From Fusarium oxysporum f. sp. lycopersici 4287 (Eukaryota; Ascomycota; Sordariomycetes; Hypocreales; Nectriaceae), in contig NC_030986.1 in NCBI RefSeq assembly GCF_000149955.1, forward strand, positions 1,734,345 through 1,798,344: 64,000 nt of DNA, in the 5' to 3' direction. Under the pieces are notes generated by a model that saw nothing but the letters and a program-made list of their open reading frames with translations, had not been told where the DNA came from and searched no databases. The stretch's first letter is position 1. The number at the start of each line of letters is the position of its first letter. Positions 48,159 to 58,051 of the stretch are shown here, one piece after another. The position numbers and the translations under genes were made by a program.

Positions 48159-49264
48159 GGTCGTGTATAATATAACAATTTGCAGTATGTGGTGGTTTTG
48201 CGGATCAACGTGGCACCAAGTGAATATCGAATAGGCATACGAATTGTGATAATATAGATGTTTACGCAGATGTCTTGCCTCTCGTGTAATGATACCAAAT
48301 GTTGGTCTGTGGTAGAAGAAGGGGAGATATGAATGTGGATCAGATAGACAAGACTGATGTCATGCTTCCTTACCTGAGTAGCTAGGTAGCCACTTTTGGC
48401 TACCTACCTACTAACCTACTACGTAGGTAGGTAGAGGAGAAACACGTTTCTTTACACCGTAGGTGTTCCAACGTGCAGCCTGATAGGTAAGGTAGGTAAG
48501 TAGGTACATATAGGCAAGGTACTTAGGGTATGTCGTTACTACAGTTATCTGGAAAGTGGTATCAGCCTGTCTGGCTAGAATTAATACATCCATTATTGTA
48601 ATATCTGCAATACTACTTAAGTTCTATAACTGAGAATTAGAACATCTTGGCTGCGTAAAACTCCAACAGTTAAATAGGTTTGTGATGAGTATACCGAGCT
48701 TCCAGCAACCAATTAACGCTACATTTGGGTATAGGGTATGAGGAGTACAGGGGGTTCGACCAAAGCGGTAGATAGCCAATCAAAGACAGTCATTCGTCTC
48801 TCGGCCCCCACCTACACGCCCAAAGTTGGGCTCTTTCGCCCGCTTGACGTTCAAGCGAGTGTTGAACGAAGCGCGAGAGGCAACTGACCTCAGCAGGTAA
48901 GTTTAAGGCTGGTTGCCTTCTATCCGTCTATCTTAGTAGGCTCATCACCCACCATAGTCTTTTATACCTCCCACCAACAACAAACTTGATCATACTTTTT
49001 TCCCTCGCACACACACTCTGGCCGCCCGATCTTAATTTCTTCTTCAACACGCTCGTAGCTCGCTGCTCTACGTCTCGCCGGCCAAACGCGCATAACGCGA
49101 TCATCACCCCCACTTGCCCAACTTGACATCAACGACCATCGTGCTAAGGTAATATTCTGATTATTGCGATGTCTTGCCACACTTTCACTCCTGCACTTCA
49201 TCTCGAGCCACGCGCTGACATTGTTTCGTACTAAGTGCATAGATTCCATCCAGACTAATTCAAA
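48159..49264. promoter_or_regulatory. Divergent upstream region CMC4/SUMO with hairpins
   Basis: 1.1 kb. Two overlapping inverted repeats lie at 48383-48434. Bases 48900-49264 are the C-rich SUMO leader, which may contain an intron (gtaata near 49149, acceptor near 49240). No gene supported. Confidence 0.55.
48383..48434. repeat. Overlapping inverted repeats (10-bp and 12-bp arms)
   Basis: TAGGTAGCCA pairs with TGGCTACCTA across four bases (48383-48406). CTACCTACCTAC pairs with GTAGGTAGGTAG across eleven bases (48400-48434). The two are mutually exclusive hairpins, followed by more TAGGTA units to about 48530. Confidence 0.85.
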
Positions 49265-49674
49265 ATGTCCAACGAGAACGAAAACGGAACTCCTGGCGAG
49301 CAGGCACCCGCCAACTCGGAGCACCTCAACATCAAGGTCACCGACAACAACAACGAGGTCTTCTTCAAGATCAAGCGCACTACAAAGCTTGAGAAGCTTA
49401 TGGGCGCTTTTTGCGAGCGGCAGGGAAAGGCGACCAGCTCCGTGCGATTTCTTTTCGACGGCACGCGAGTCCAACCCACCGATACGCCCGATGCGGTACG
49501 TTTTCGCTTTTCTATTGTAGACACGGACTTTTGATATCTATGTTCAAATCGCACCCTACTGCAAACTCTCCGGAGAGACCACACATGCTGACAAGTTACA
49601 TCACACAGCTCGAGATGCAGGATGGCGATACCCTCGAGGTCCATCAGGAGCAGGTGGGCGGATCTGCACAGTAA
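49265..49674 (+). CDS. SMT3: SUMO (Smt3)
   Basis: Two exons, 49265-49495 and 49609-49674, 98 residues. Flexible acidic N-terminus, then the ubiquitin-like fold: HLNIKVTDNNNEVFFKIKRT, LMGAFCERQGK, VRFLFDGTRVQPTDTPDALE, MQDGDTLEV. The diglycine at 94-95 is followed by SAQ, so a Ulp protease must trim three residues before conjugation by Aos1-Uba2 and Ubc9. Length and sequence are typical. The 113-base intron has a gtacgt donor. Confidence 0.97.
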
Positions 49675-50368
49675 TAGAGAGGGGAAATTTCGAGGAAGAA
49701 TTACCAGGAAGAAGATCCCAAAAGAGATGAACACACACGAATGATGTTCTTGAACTGGATTTCGATTAAACCTGGTTGTACTTTTGGCTTTGCGTACATC
49801 AGACGAGAGGAAGACTGAAACAACAAGTCGACGAATGATTTACGACAGACAAAACACTACCCAATCAACCCAATCAACCCAGTATCCCTCCATTCCTGCC
49901 GTGACTTTTGTGGTAAATTGTATGGTTTTCTTTTCTCTTCCGCAGCAGAGGTACGAACGAGCTGTGTGTTTTGGCCTCATTGAGAATACGGCCGTCCAAT
50001 CTCGCTCTTAAGGTAGCGTTTACAAAACAACAATGCGTCAGGATCACACAGATATGGGGGAAACAACTTGATACGTATGAAGTAGACGGAACCGAAGCTT
50101 GTGTTGGCCATTTAAAGTCAAAATCACGGACTCACAGTTCGCGCCGTGTCTATTTTGCCTTATGGCCAAGATGTTCCAATGAGACAATGTACATGATCAA
50201 GTTGAGCGCTGAGTGCGCCGGTCCCCTGGAAGCGCTCATGAAGACCAAATCAGAAGCACAAAACAAATCATATGCTGACCGGCAAACCTGAAGGGAAACA
50301 GACCAACCGCGAAAGAAACGCATGCAGAAATCAAAACACGCACGCCGAAATTACACACATCATCATCA
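49675..50368. other. Intergenic, no gene seen
   Basis: Convergent 3' flanks of SUMO and the LIM gene. No supported coding sequence. Confidence 0.6.
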
Positions 50369-52890
50369 TTACGCTTTGAGTTCCATGGCTCGGCATCCAG
50401 TACAGAGCACGATAGTGCCTTCGGGCACATGCTTAGTGAAGATTTGGCCGTCGTCGAAACCGNNNNNNNNNNNNNNNNNNNNNNNNNNNNNNNNNNNNNN
50501 NNNNNNNNNNNNNNNNNNNNNNNNNNNNNNNNNNNNNNNNNNNNNNNNNNNNNNNNNNNNNNNNNNNNNNNNNNNNNNNNNNNNNNNNNNNNNNNNNNNN
50601 NNNNNNNNNNNNNNNNNNNNNCGCATTTCCTGCACTTTGGAGCTCGACGTTCGGTGCGCTTCGTCTGGACTTTTATAGGGGCACGCATAACCATCCTTCT
50701 CAATGTGCGTCATGCCATGTTCGAATGGGTCACCACATTCGGCACAGAAGAAGTGACCGTAATGCCAGTGAGCTCCAAGAGCGACTATGTGTTCACCGAG
50801 AATAGGGGTCTGACAGTGCTTGCAACGCGGCGCGAACAGCTCATGCCAATCGAGGTGACAAAAGAACCGTAGACGCTCATCTCCGTCTTCGGCCATCGTT
50901 TTGCCCGGCTCCTCTTCGAGTATCTCACCAGCCGCGCGACGTCTGATGCGATCAAGCCGCTCCTGACGAAGGTGATCAGGCTCATGGCTAATCTCCATCG
51001 CCTGTAGGTTAGTACCACAAGTATAGCAGCTGAAACACTGCGGATGGAATCGCTCATTGCTTCCCGCTAGGGCCACAAAACGCCCTTCAATGGGCATGCC
51101 ACATTCATGGCAAATCGTGACGGCTCGCCTATTGCTGCCAGGGGCTGGGGACCAATGGCCACGAGGCTTTTGTGCAGAACGGGGTGCTCCCCTGGCAACG
51201 GGATTAGGTAGCGGACGGGAGGGTGGATTCGGTTTGTCGTCAGGGGTTATGATTGTAGGAATGCTGCCTCCCTTACCCGGAGCCTCATCGATAGCAATAC
51301 CAGGGACGTTGATCGAAGGTACGGAGCCTCTAGGGCTATGGGATGTCTCGTCTACGCAGATCGACGGGATTTTCGTTCCCGTTGGCGCCCTGGGCATCGG
51401 CGAACTTTCCTCCGCCACAACGATACCAGGTACCGCCATGGGTTTCTCCGGCTGGGCGAAGGAGGAGGAGGATCTGCTGGGGGTTGCCGGAAGCGACCGG
51501 TCTGGGGTGGTATCAGTGGACTCGTCCGGGGCTTTCCAGTTGGCGTCGAAGCTTACAATGGGCCGTCCCGGACTGTCACTGACGGCTGTGGGTTCCGGGA
51601 GGTTTGGGCTGCGATCTTTCAAGCGCATACTCGTGGCCGCGCGAATGTCCTGACTCCGAACTTCCATGCCGTTCTTTCTCTCCACCTTGTCATCGACAGA
51701 GACGGAACCGTCGTTGGAGCGGTTTCTTGTATAGAGAGGATTACGAGAGCGTGTGGGAGGATTGCGGTGTATTTCAACTCGCTCAAGGGGCTTAGTCTTT
51801 TCTTCTTCTTCCCGTGGGGGTTCGAAGCGGACTCGGTTTGTAGCTGTCTGAGCTCGGTTGCCAAGCTTCTCGGGTGATGCACGACCAGAAAAGCTCATGT
51901 TATTTGAAGTTGAGACTTCAGGTTCTTCCCAAATCTGATCTTCAGAAAAGGGACGCCCGACTTCCCCGCTAATGTTTCTTTTCAGACTTCCCTGGCGTCT
52001 CTGCTCTGGAGCCTTGCCTGAACGACCAATGCTGCCATATGTCTTGTTCTTGTGATTTGACTGTATGCTTGGCTGCCTCTGCTCTAACCCAGGTCGGCTT
52101 TCACGTTCGATCCCTTCATCATCTGAAGAACTGCCTGAGCATGATCGCGTACCGCCGACACTAGCAGTACGAGCATGGGCGTAGCTATTCTTTCTGAGGT
52201 GTGGCTTATAGCGGTAAGGCCCGTCGGGACGGGGAGAAGGTGTGCCATGTTGATGTTGCCAGACAAGCTCAGCAGCTTCATCAAGAGCAGCATTGTATAG
52301 ACGAGTATCATCCTCAGGAGTCTCCTGAACAGGCGATTTTGTGCTCTTCCTTATGTCCATCTCCTCCATTGCGTCGCGCAATGAGCTTGCTTCTTCCTTC
52401 TCCATCCATCTTTGACCTCGTTCCATGTATGTGGCTGAGGGAACAACGTCCGATGGCCTCAAAGGATTTGTAGCTGAAGTTGGATAGTAGTCTGGGCTTG
52501 TTCTGCTGATGGTAGAGTATCTAGAGGCAAGACTGCCACCAGCAACGCTAGGACTCTTCGAGTCCTTACGGTCAAGAATAGGAGGTGCGCTCTCGGCAGG
52601 AGAAGCAAGATCAGGTGTGAATCGGCCCGTACTATGGCGGTGCAAACTTGAGCGGCTAGGAACTGGACGGGCACCAGCTGGTTGAGGTCTTGCACCTCCA
52701 GGTCTGGCGACTCGGTTTGACCGAAGACCTGCGAGGTAGGTGGCTATTCAGCAGAGGGACAAATTAGCCAAGGACTTTCGTCACCATACTCAATTCCGTG
52801 TGTCATACCGAACTGCTCGTCTGTCATGTAAGAAGGTGACGGAGGAGTCACCTTGCGCTTCGGCTCCATCATCCTCGCTGTGCCTGGCAT
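50369..52890 (-). CDS. LIM-domain protein (interrupted by assembly gap)
   Basis: Two exons, 52809-52890 and 50369-52743; 818 residues counting the 159 N as 53 codons. The start MPGTARMMEPKRKVTPPSPS is in exon 1. About 500 disordered Ser/Pro-rich residues follow. LIM1 opens CHECGMPIEGRFVALAGSNE and includes HPQCFSCYTC; LIM2 opens CKHCQTPILGEHIVALGAHW with HYGHFFCAEC. LIM3 lies mostly in the gap, its tail being IVLCTGCRAMELKA. Just before the gap the frame seems one base off: another frame reads QTKRTERRAPKCRKC, the usual link into LIM3. A paxillin-like, cell-polarity or actin-related role is inferred from the architecture. Confidence 0.85.
50463..50621. other. Assembly gap (159 N)
   Basis: Run of undetermined bases inside the last exon of the LIM gene. 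The true length is unknown. Confidence 1.
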
Positions 52891-53517
52891 GTTTGCCAGA
52901 AGATGAGGGAAAGAGATTTATGCGGTATGGAGGAAGAATATTCTGTCCGGCAGAGAAAAGGGTTAAAGAGATGGCCAAGACGGTAAATAAGAAGGGTTTT
53001 GACAAGGTATAGAGAGTGATGAAGGATAGCTTTACTATGAAGTAGTTAGTGGTCGATAGTTTTAATGGTGGTCGCAAATCGAACCGGCTGGGGTTGACCA
53101 GGCAACGCGATGTTAGACGGCTGGTTTGGTTGCGTCAGGGCATCACCACCAGCAACAAAAGCCTCCGTCTAAGTATGAGACAGGAATACGAAAGCTTATG
53201 ATCTCATTGATTTTTGTTGTTGGGAGCTTTGCAAGGTGCAGGGAGTCAGTATATGGCAGTTCCTATAGATTTCTATAGTGGATAATCGTCCACCGCCATC
53301 TGCTAGGTTCTTATGATACAGTAGTTGAAGCGGGGACTGGAGGCTTGATGTGTATTGCTCTCATTTGCTCGAATGCTATCTTAGTAAGGAATTAGAGTCC
53401 GTATCAGCCTCAATGTCGTTACATATAAGGCAGTGTGTACGAGAGTCGGCTCCTTAAGTTGTCGAATCCCATACTTACCTACCTAGGTAATTGAGGGAAA
53501 GCGTTTTAACCACTCTT
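52891..53517. other. Intergenic, no gene seen
   Basis: Promoter side of the LIM gene and 3' flank of COX19. An ACCTAGGT palindrome lies near 53480. No supported coding sequence. Confidence 0.6.
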
Positions 53518-54028
53518 TCAATCCTTGGTTCCCTTATCACCCTCTAGCGTCGCTTTTACAGCTGAAGGAGGTGGAGATTCTGTGAAACCAAGGTTCTTGA
53601 ATTCGTCCCTAGCCATCAAATTTCTAAAATACCCGTCGCTATTAGCCCGCTTTGTTCCGAGATATTTGTCTACGTGTATGCGTCATAAGTCAAAGAATTA
53701 TAGGCTCACCTGTCCATTCTGCATGATAGATACGCCTTTGCAAGGTCGCGACATTCTTCGTCATTTAGACCTCGCACCTTTTTCATACATGAAAGATACT
53801 TTGTCATGTACGTCTTGCACTCGCCTGCAGTTGCTTTGGTCAAACTTCTACCATTGAATGTGTTGTTTTGTACAGTCCACTCACCATCATGATCCAGAGG
53901 GAAGCTTCCACGCTGTGGTCTGCTCAGAACGACACAACTGTTTAGTGAATTGTTCTCAGTAGACGATGTTAAACTCACGGTGTTGGCTTTGTAGTTGGCA
54001 AAGGGCCGGGGCTACCGAAAGTACTCAT
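53518..54028 (-). CDS. COX19: Cytochrome c oxidase assembly protein Cox19
   Basis: Four exons: 53979-54028, 53885-53919, 53710-53824, 53518-53623; 101 residues. The [14 protein letters not shown] signature is followed by twin CX9C motifs, C31[10 protein letters not shown]41 and C53[10 protein letters not shown]63, then [17 protein letters not shown]. Cox19 acts in the cytosol and mitochondrial intermembrane space in copper delivery to cytochrome c oxidase, with Cox11. The frame is open upstream of 54028, but the family starts near this ATG. Divergent from DNM1. Confidence 0.95.
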
Positions 54029-54698
54029 GATTCCGTGTCCGTACTGGTCTTCTGGCTGATTTCTAGTGCTTCTATTGCCATCTTCATGTAGCACAGTAGA
54101 AAAGTCAGGCCTTGTGGCGAACCTCGTTAAAGCACCTAGTGTTGGATAAGAACATCCTGTCAGGTGTGGCTGGTGACGTGGCACGGCCTCTGCAACGCAA
54201 CTCCGGAGTAAATCAGGTGTGAAAGCGGTCAGTAGGGGAGGCACCTCGCAGCCGAGAAACCTCCGGTGGAGCCAGTAAAGCGGCCTAGAGCTAGGCATTA
54301 CAAGGCCTAAAAAATAGGTGCTAGGTATCCATCCCTACATTACCTTGGCCTGGGGGTGGTTGAACATTATGCAAATACACGTGAATCACCCCAAAAGTGC
54401 TCTCGACTCCACTGCGCAAAGCGAAGCAAAGCAAAGCAAAGCCATCCTCAGCCTGAGCCTGAGCCTCCCAGACCGAACCGCATGAACTCCCGGAACTGAC
54501 GACGGATTTTGAATTTAGCGACAACGCGCGCATTATTCGAAACATCCTCCGTGTCCTTGTGTTTGTCTTGGGTTTCGTGACGGACGCTTTACTTGACTCT
54601 ACTGTCCTGTCCTGTCCTGTCCTGTCCTGTCCTGTCCTGTTGTTTCTGTCATCGGTATATCTCAAACTCGCTCGTCACAAAATCGGACTCTTATCATC
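54029..54698. promoter_or_regulatory. Divergent upstream region COX19/DNM1
   Basis: 670 bases shared by two mitochondrial genes. Contains (CTGTC)7 at 54602-54636, about 60 bases before the DNM1 ATG, probably in its leader, and a GCAAA-type tract near 54420. Confidence 0.55.
54602..54636 (+). repeat. (CTGTC)7 pentanucleotide repeat
   Basis: Seven perfect units in the presumed DNM1 5' leader. Confidence 0.9.
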
Positions 54699-57353
54699 AT
54701 GGCTGCTCTTGGCGAGGATCTGCTCACCACGGTCAACAAGCTGCAAGACTTGGTTTTCAATACCATTGGCAGTGACTCTTTGGATCTCCCTCAGATCGTA
54801 TGCGGTTTTTGCTACCTGAATTGGTTACTCTAGCACTGACTGACCGTTACTTAGGTTGTTGTCGGTTCCCAATCTGCAGGCAAATCTTCTGTCCTTGAGA
54901 ATATCGTCGGCCGAGATTTTTTACCGCGCGGAGCCGGCATCTGCACTCGTCGTCCCCTGATCCTTCAGCTCATCAACGTTACCGAAGATGAGAACGCTCC
55001 CGACCCTGCAAGCGATCCTTATCGATCCCCCGGTGCTGCTCGCCGTTCCGAGTGGGCAGAGTTCCACCACATCCCCAACCGGAGGTTCAACGATTTTGGC
55101 GATGTCAAGCGCGAAATTGAGAACGAGACATCCCGAGTTGCCGGCAACAACAAGGGTATCAACCGACAACCTATCAACCTCAAGATCTACTCTCCTCATG
55201 TTCTTAACTTGACTCTGGTGGATCTGCCGGGACTAACCAAGGTGAGTTTCCTGTTCTTTCCACCTCCATGATCTTTAGCATCGCTTTACCCCTGGACATT
55301 ACTGATCATAGCCCATCCATAGGTCCCCATTGGCGACCAGCCTACCGATATTGAGAAGCAGACTCGAAACCTTATTTCCGAATATATTGCCAAGCCTAAC
55401 AGTATTATCCTCGCCGTGTCTCCCGCCAACGTCGATATCGTTAACTCGGAAGCCCTCAAACTCGCCCGCCATGTTGACCCCCTTGGCCGAAGGACTATTG
55501 GTGTCTTGACAAAGGTTGACCTCATGGATCATGGCACAAACGCTCTAGATATTCTTTCAGGCCGCGTCTATCCTCTAAAACTTGGTTTTATCGGCGTTGT
55601 CAATCGATCGCAGCAGGATATTCAGGGAAACAAGCCTATGGAGGATGCTCTCCAGGCCGAGGCTGACTTTTTCAAGCACCATCCTGCCTATCGTAACATC
55701 TCCATTCGATGTGGCACTCACTACCTGGCTAAGACCCTCAACACTACTCTGATGGGTCATATCCGTGAGCGTTTGCCTGACATCAAAGCTCGACTCAACA
55801 CTCTTATGGGGCAGACGCAACAGGAGTTGGCCAGTTATGGTGACATGCATTTCAGTGGAAAGGAGCACCGTGGCTCTCTCATCCTCCAGCAAATGACGCG
55901 CTTCGCCAACTCTTTCATTTCTTCCATTGACGGTACCTCCACCGAGATTTCTACCAAGGAGTTATGTGGCGGCGCTCGTATTTACTACATTTTCAATTCT
56001 GTCTTCGGCAGCGCACTTGACACTATCGACCCTACATCCAACCTCTCCGCCCTCGATATCCGGACCGCGATCCGAAACTCTACTGGACCCCGACCCAGTC
56101 TTTTTGTGCCGGAGATGGCTTTCGATCTTCTGGTGAAGCCTCAGATCAAGCTTCTGGAAATTCCTAGTCAACGTTGTGTTGAACTTGTGTACGAAGAGCT
56201 GATCAAGATTTGCCACACTTGTGGCTCCACCGAGCTTTCACGATATCCCAGACTTCAGGCCAAGCTCATCGAGACAGTCTCAGACTTGCTCCGTGAGCGT
56301 CTTGGTCCTGCTTCGTCATATGTCGAATCACTCATCTCTATCCAACGCGCCTATATCAATACTAATCACCCTAACTTCCTTGGCGCAGCCGCCGCCATGA
56401 GTAACGTAGTCAGTGCAAAGCAGGAGCGAGAACGGAAAAGGCTGATCCAGGAGGAGCGCGAGCGCCGAGAGAAGCGGCGTCTGCAGGAGCTTGAGGCCGA
56501 TGGTGATGGCCCTGAAAATGAGGACGGTGTCAGTGGCCCTCTTGATAAGCCTGAAAAGACCAAGTCAGGAAGAACCAAGGCCACGAAGCCTCCTCGAAGC
56601 ATATCGCCTTCTCTTTCAGTCCGCGAGAACGGAACCTCCAGCCTTGCTGCCACTATGAACGCGACGCATTTAAACGGCACTCTTCGTTCAGCTTCACCTG
56701 CTCGACTCAACCAACAGGGACTCGGAGGTGCCCGAGATTCCTTCTTGAACTACTTTTTCGGCAAGGATGGCCAGACCATTGGCGGTCCCCTTCCCAGCCC
56801 TGGCGCCATGCCCAATATGCCTAACGGACGACATATCAGCCAAAACTCGGAGACAAGCTTCCCTATTGTGCGTCGGGAGAGGGAGTTTGCCCGGCCATCT
56901 ACAGCGACAACAATGGCCCCCGAGGATGACTTGTACGATAGAACAGGGAAGAACTACGGCTTGGCATCCCAGATGGTAAGTTCCGAGGATCTACAGGTGC
57001 CCGGTCTCCTCTTCTCACACGAAACTAACCCCCACCACCAGGGTGAATCCGCGGAGCCAGCTATGACAGATCGCGAGGCCATGGAGACGGAGCTTATCCG
57101 AGCTCTTATCTCTTCCTACTTCAACATTGTTCGCGAGTCCATCGCCGACCAGGTCCCTAAAGCTGTCATGCACCTCCTCGTTAACCACTGTAAGGACGTC
57201 GTTCAGAACCGCCTCGTTAGCGAGCTCTACAAGGAATCTCTTTTTGAGGAGCTCCTTTACGAGGATGATGGCGTCAAGAAGGAGCGTGAGAAGTGCGAGC
57301 GCCTGCTTCAAACCTACCGTGAGGCCGCTAAGATCATTGGTGAGGTGTTGTAG
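54699..57353 (+). CDS. DNM1: Dynamin-related GTPase Dnm1
   Basis: Four exons, 54699-54797, 54855-55241, 55323-56975 and 57042-57353, 816 residues. GTPase motifs: G1 GSQSAGKS (37-44), G3 DLPG (near 156), G4 TKVD (near 225). The middle domain (LYPRLQ-like helices, [20 protein letters not shown]) leads to a disordered B-insert of about 170 residues, then the GED from [20 protein letters not shown] to the end. [17 protein letters not shown] and [17 protein letters not shown] favour Dnm1 over Vps1. It drives mitochondrial and peroxisomal fission after recruitment by Fis1/Mdv1-type adaptors. The third intron (56976-57041) is 66 nt with no stop, so it can be retained in frame. Confidence 0.95.
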
Positions 57354-58051
57354 ATTCAGCACTGATTTTGATCTATGGGTTTCTGGCAAATGGTCACCAT
57401 GCGACAGCGTCCCGTTCAACCTGACAATAATGAAGAAAAGAAAGACCAGTAACAGCCATATACGGATGGAAGGATAGACTCGAAGGAGAAAGGCGGAACA
57501 TAACTTGGAAACACCAAACAATGTCGATCGCTTTTGGTCACGGGCTCGGGCTCTTGAACCAATCTTGACTGCTCTGCTCCATTGAGGAGCAGAGCAGGAA
57601 AAGCAGAATAAAGGAGAGAAACGAGAGAAGAAAAGAGTGTTGTAATTTTGTTCTTTTCATTATCATCGTTTTCCCTCTTATCTTGTACATCACCAACTGG
57701 CATTGGAATTGCGGCCAGACTCAGCTTTAGTTTCTGATAATGGCTCTAACGAGAAGACGGGATCGGAATACAAGAGGAGGGCCTGTATGTATGGATGTAT
57801 GTATGTAAAAAAGCAAACCAAACTCGGCTCGTCGTCCTAGCAGAATACACACAATGTACTACTTTATAACATCTGTCAAATGATGAATACGTTCTCTGAA
57901 TTGTCTGGGGAAAGGACCGACTTCAAATGAAGAAAGACATTTTACACACGATGTTGCAGTGATTTGTATATATAGATATGTATACACGAACCGGCACTAG
58001 TTAGTTGGTGTCATCTTTCCTCCATTACGACACTGGAGTGCATTGAGTAGA
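57354..58051. other. Intergenic, no gene seen
   Basis: Convergent 3' flanks of DNM1 and the F-box/zinc-finger gene. Contains short TATG-type repeats near 57790 and TATA-rich stretches near 57970. No supported coding sequence. Confidence 0.6.

Noticed and set aside
48741..48800. tRNA-like GGTTCGA element
   Set aside because: No matching A-box, cloverleaf or acceptor stem could be built around it.
54029..54298. N-terminal extension of COX19 by 90 residues
   Set aside because: The frame is open, but the family begins near the ATG at 54028 and the extension looks non-coding.
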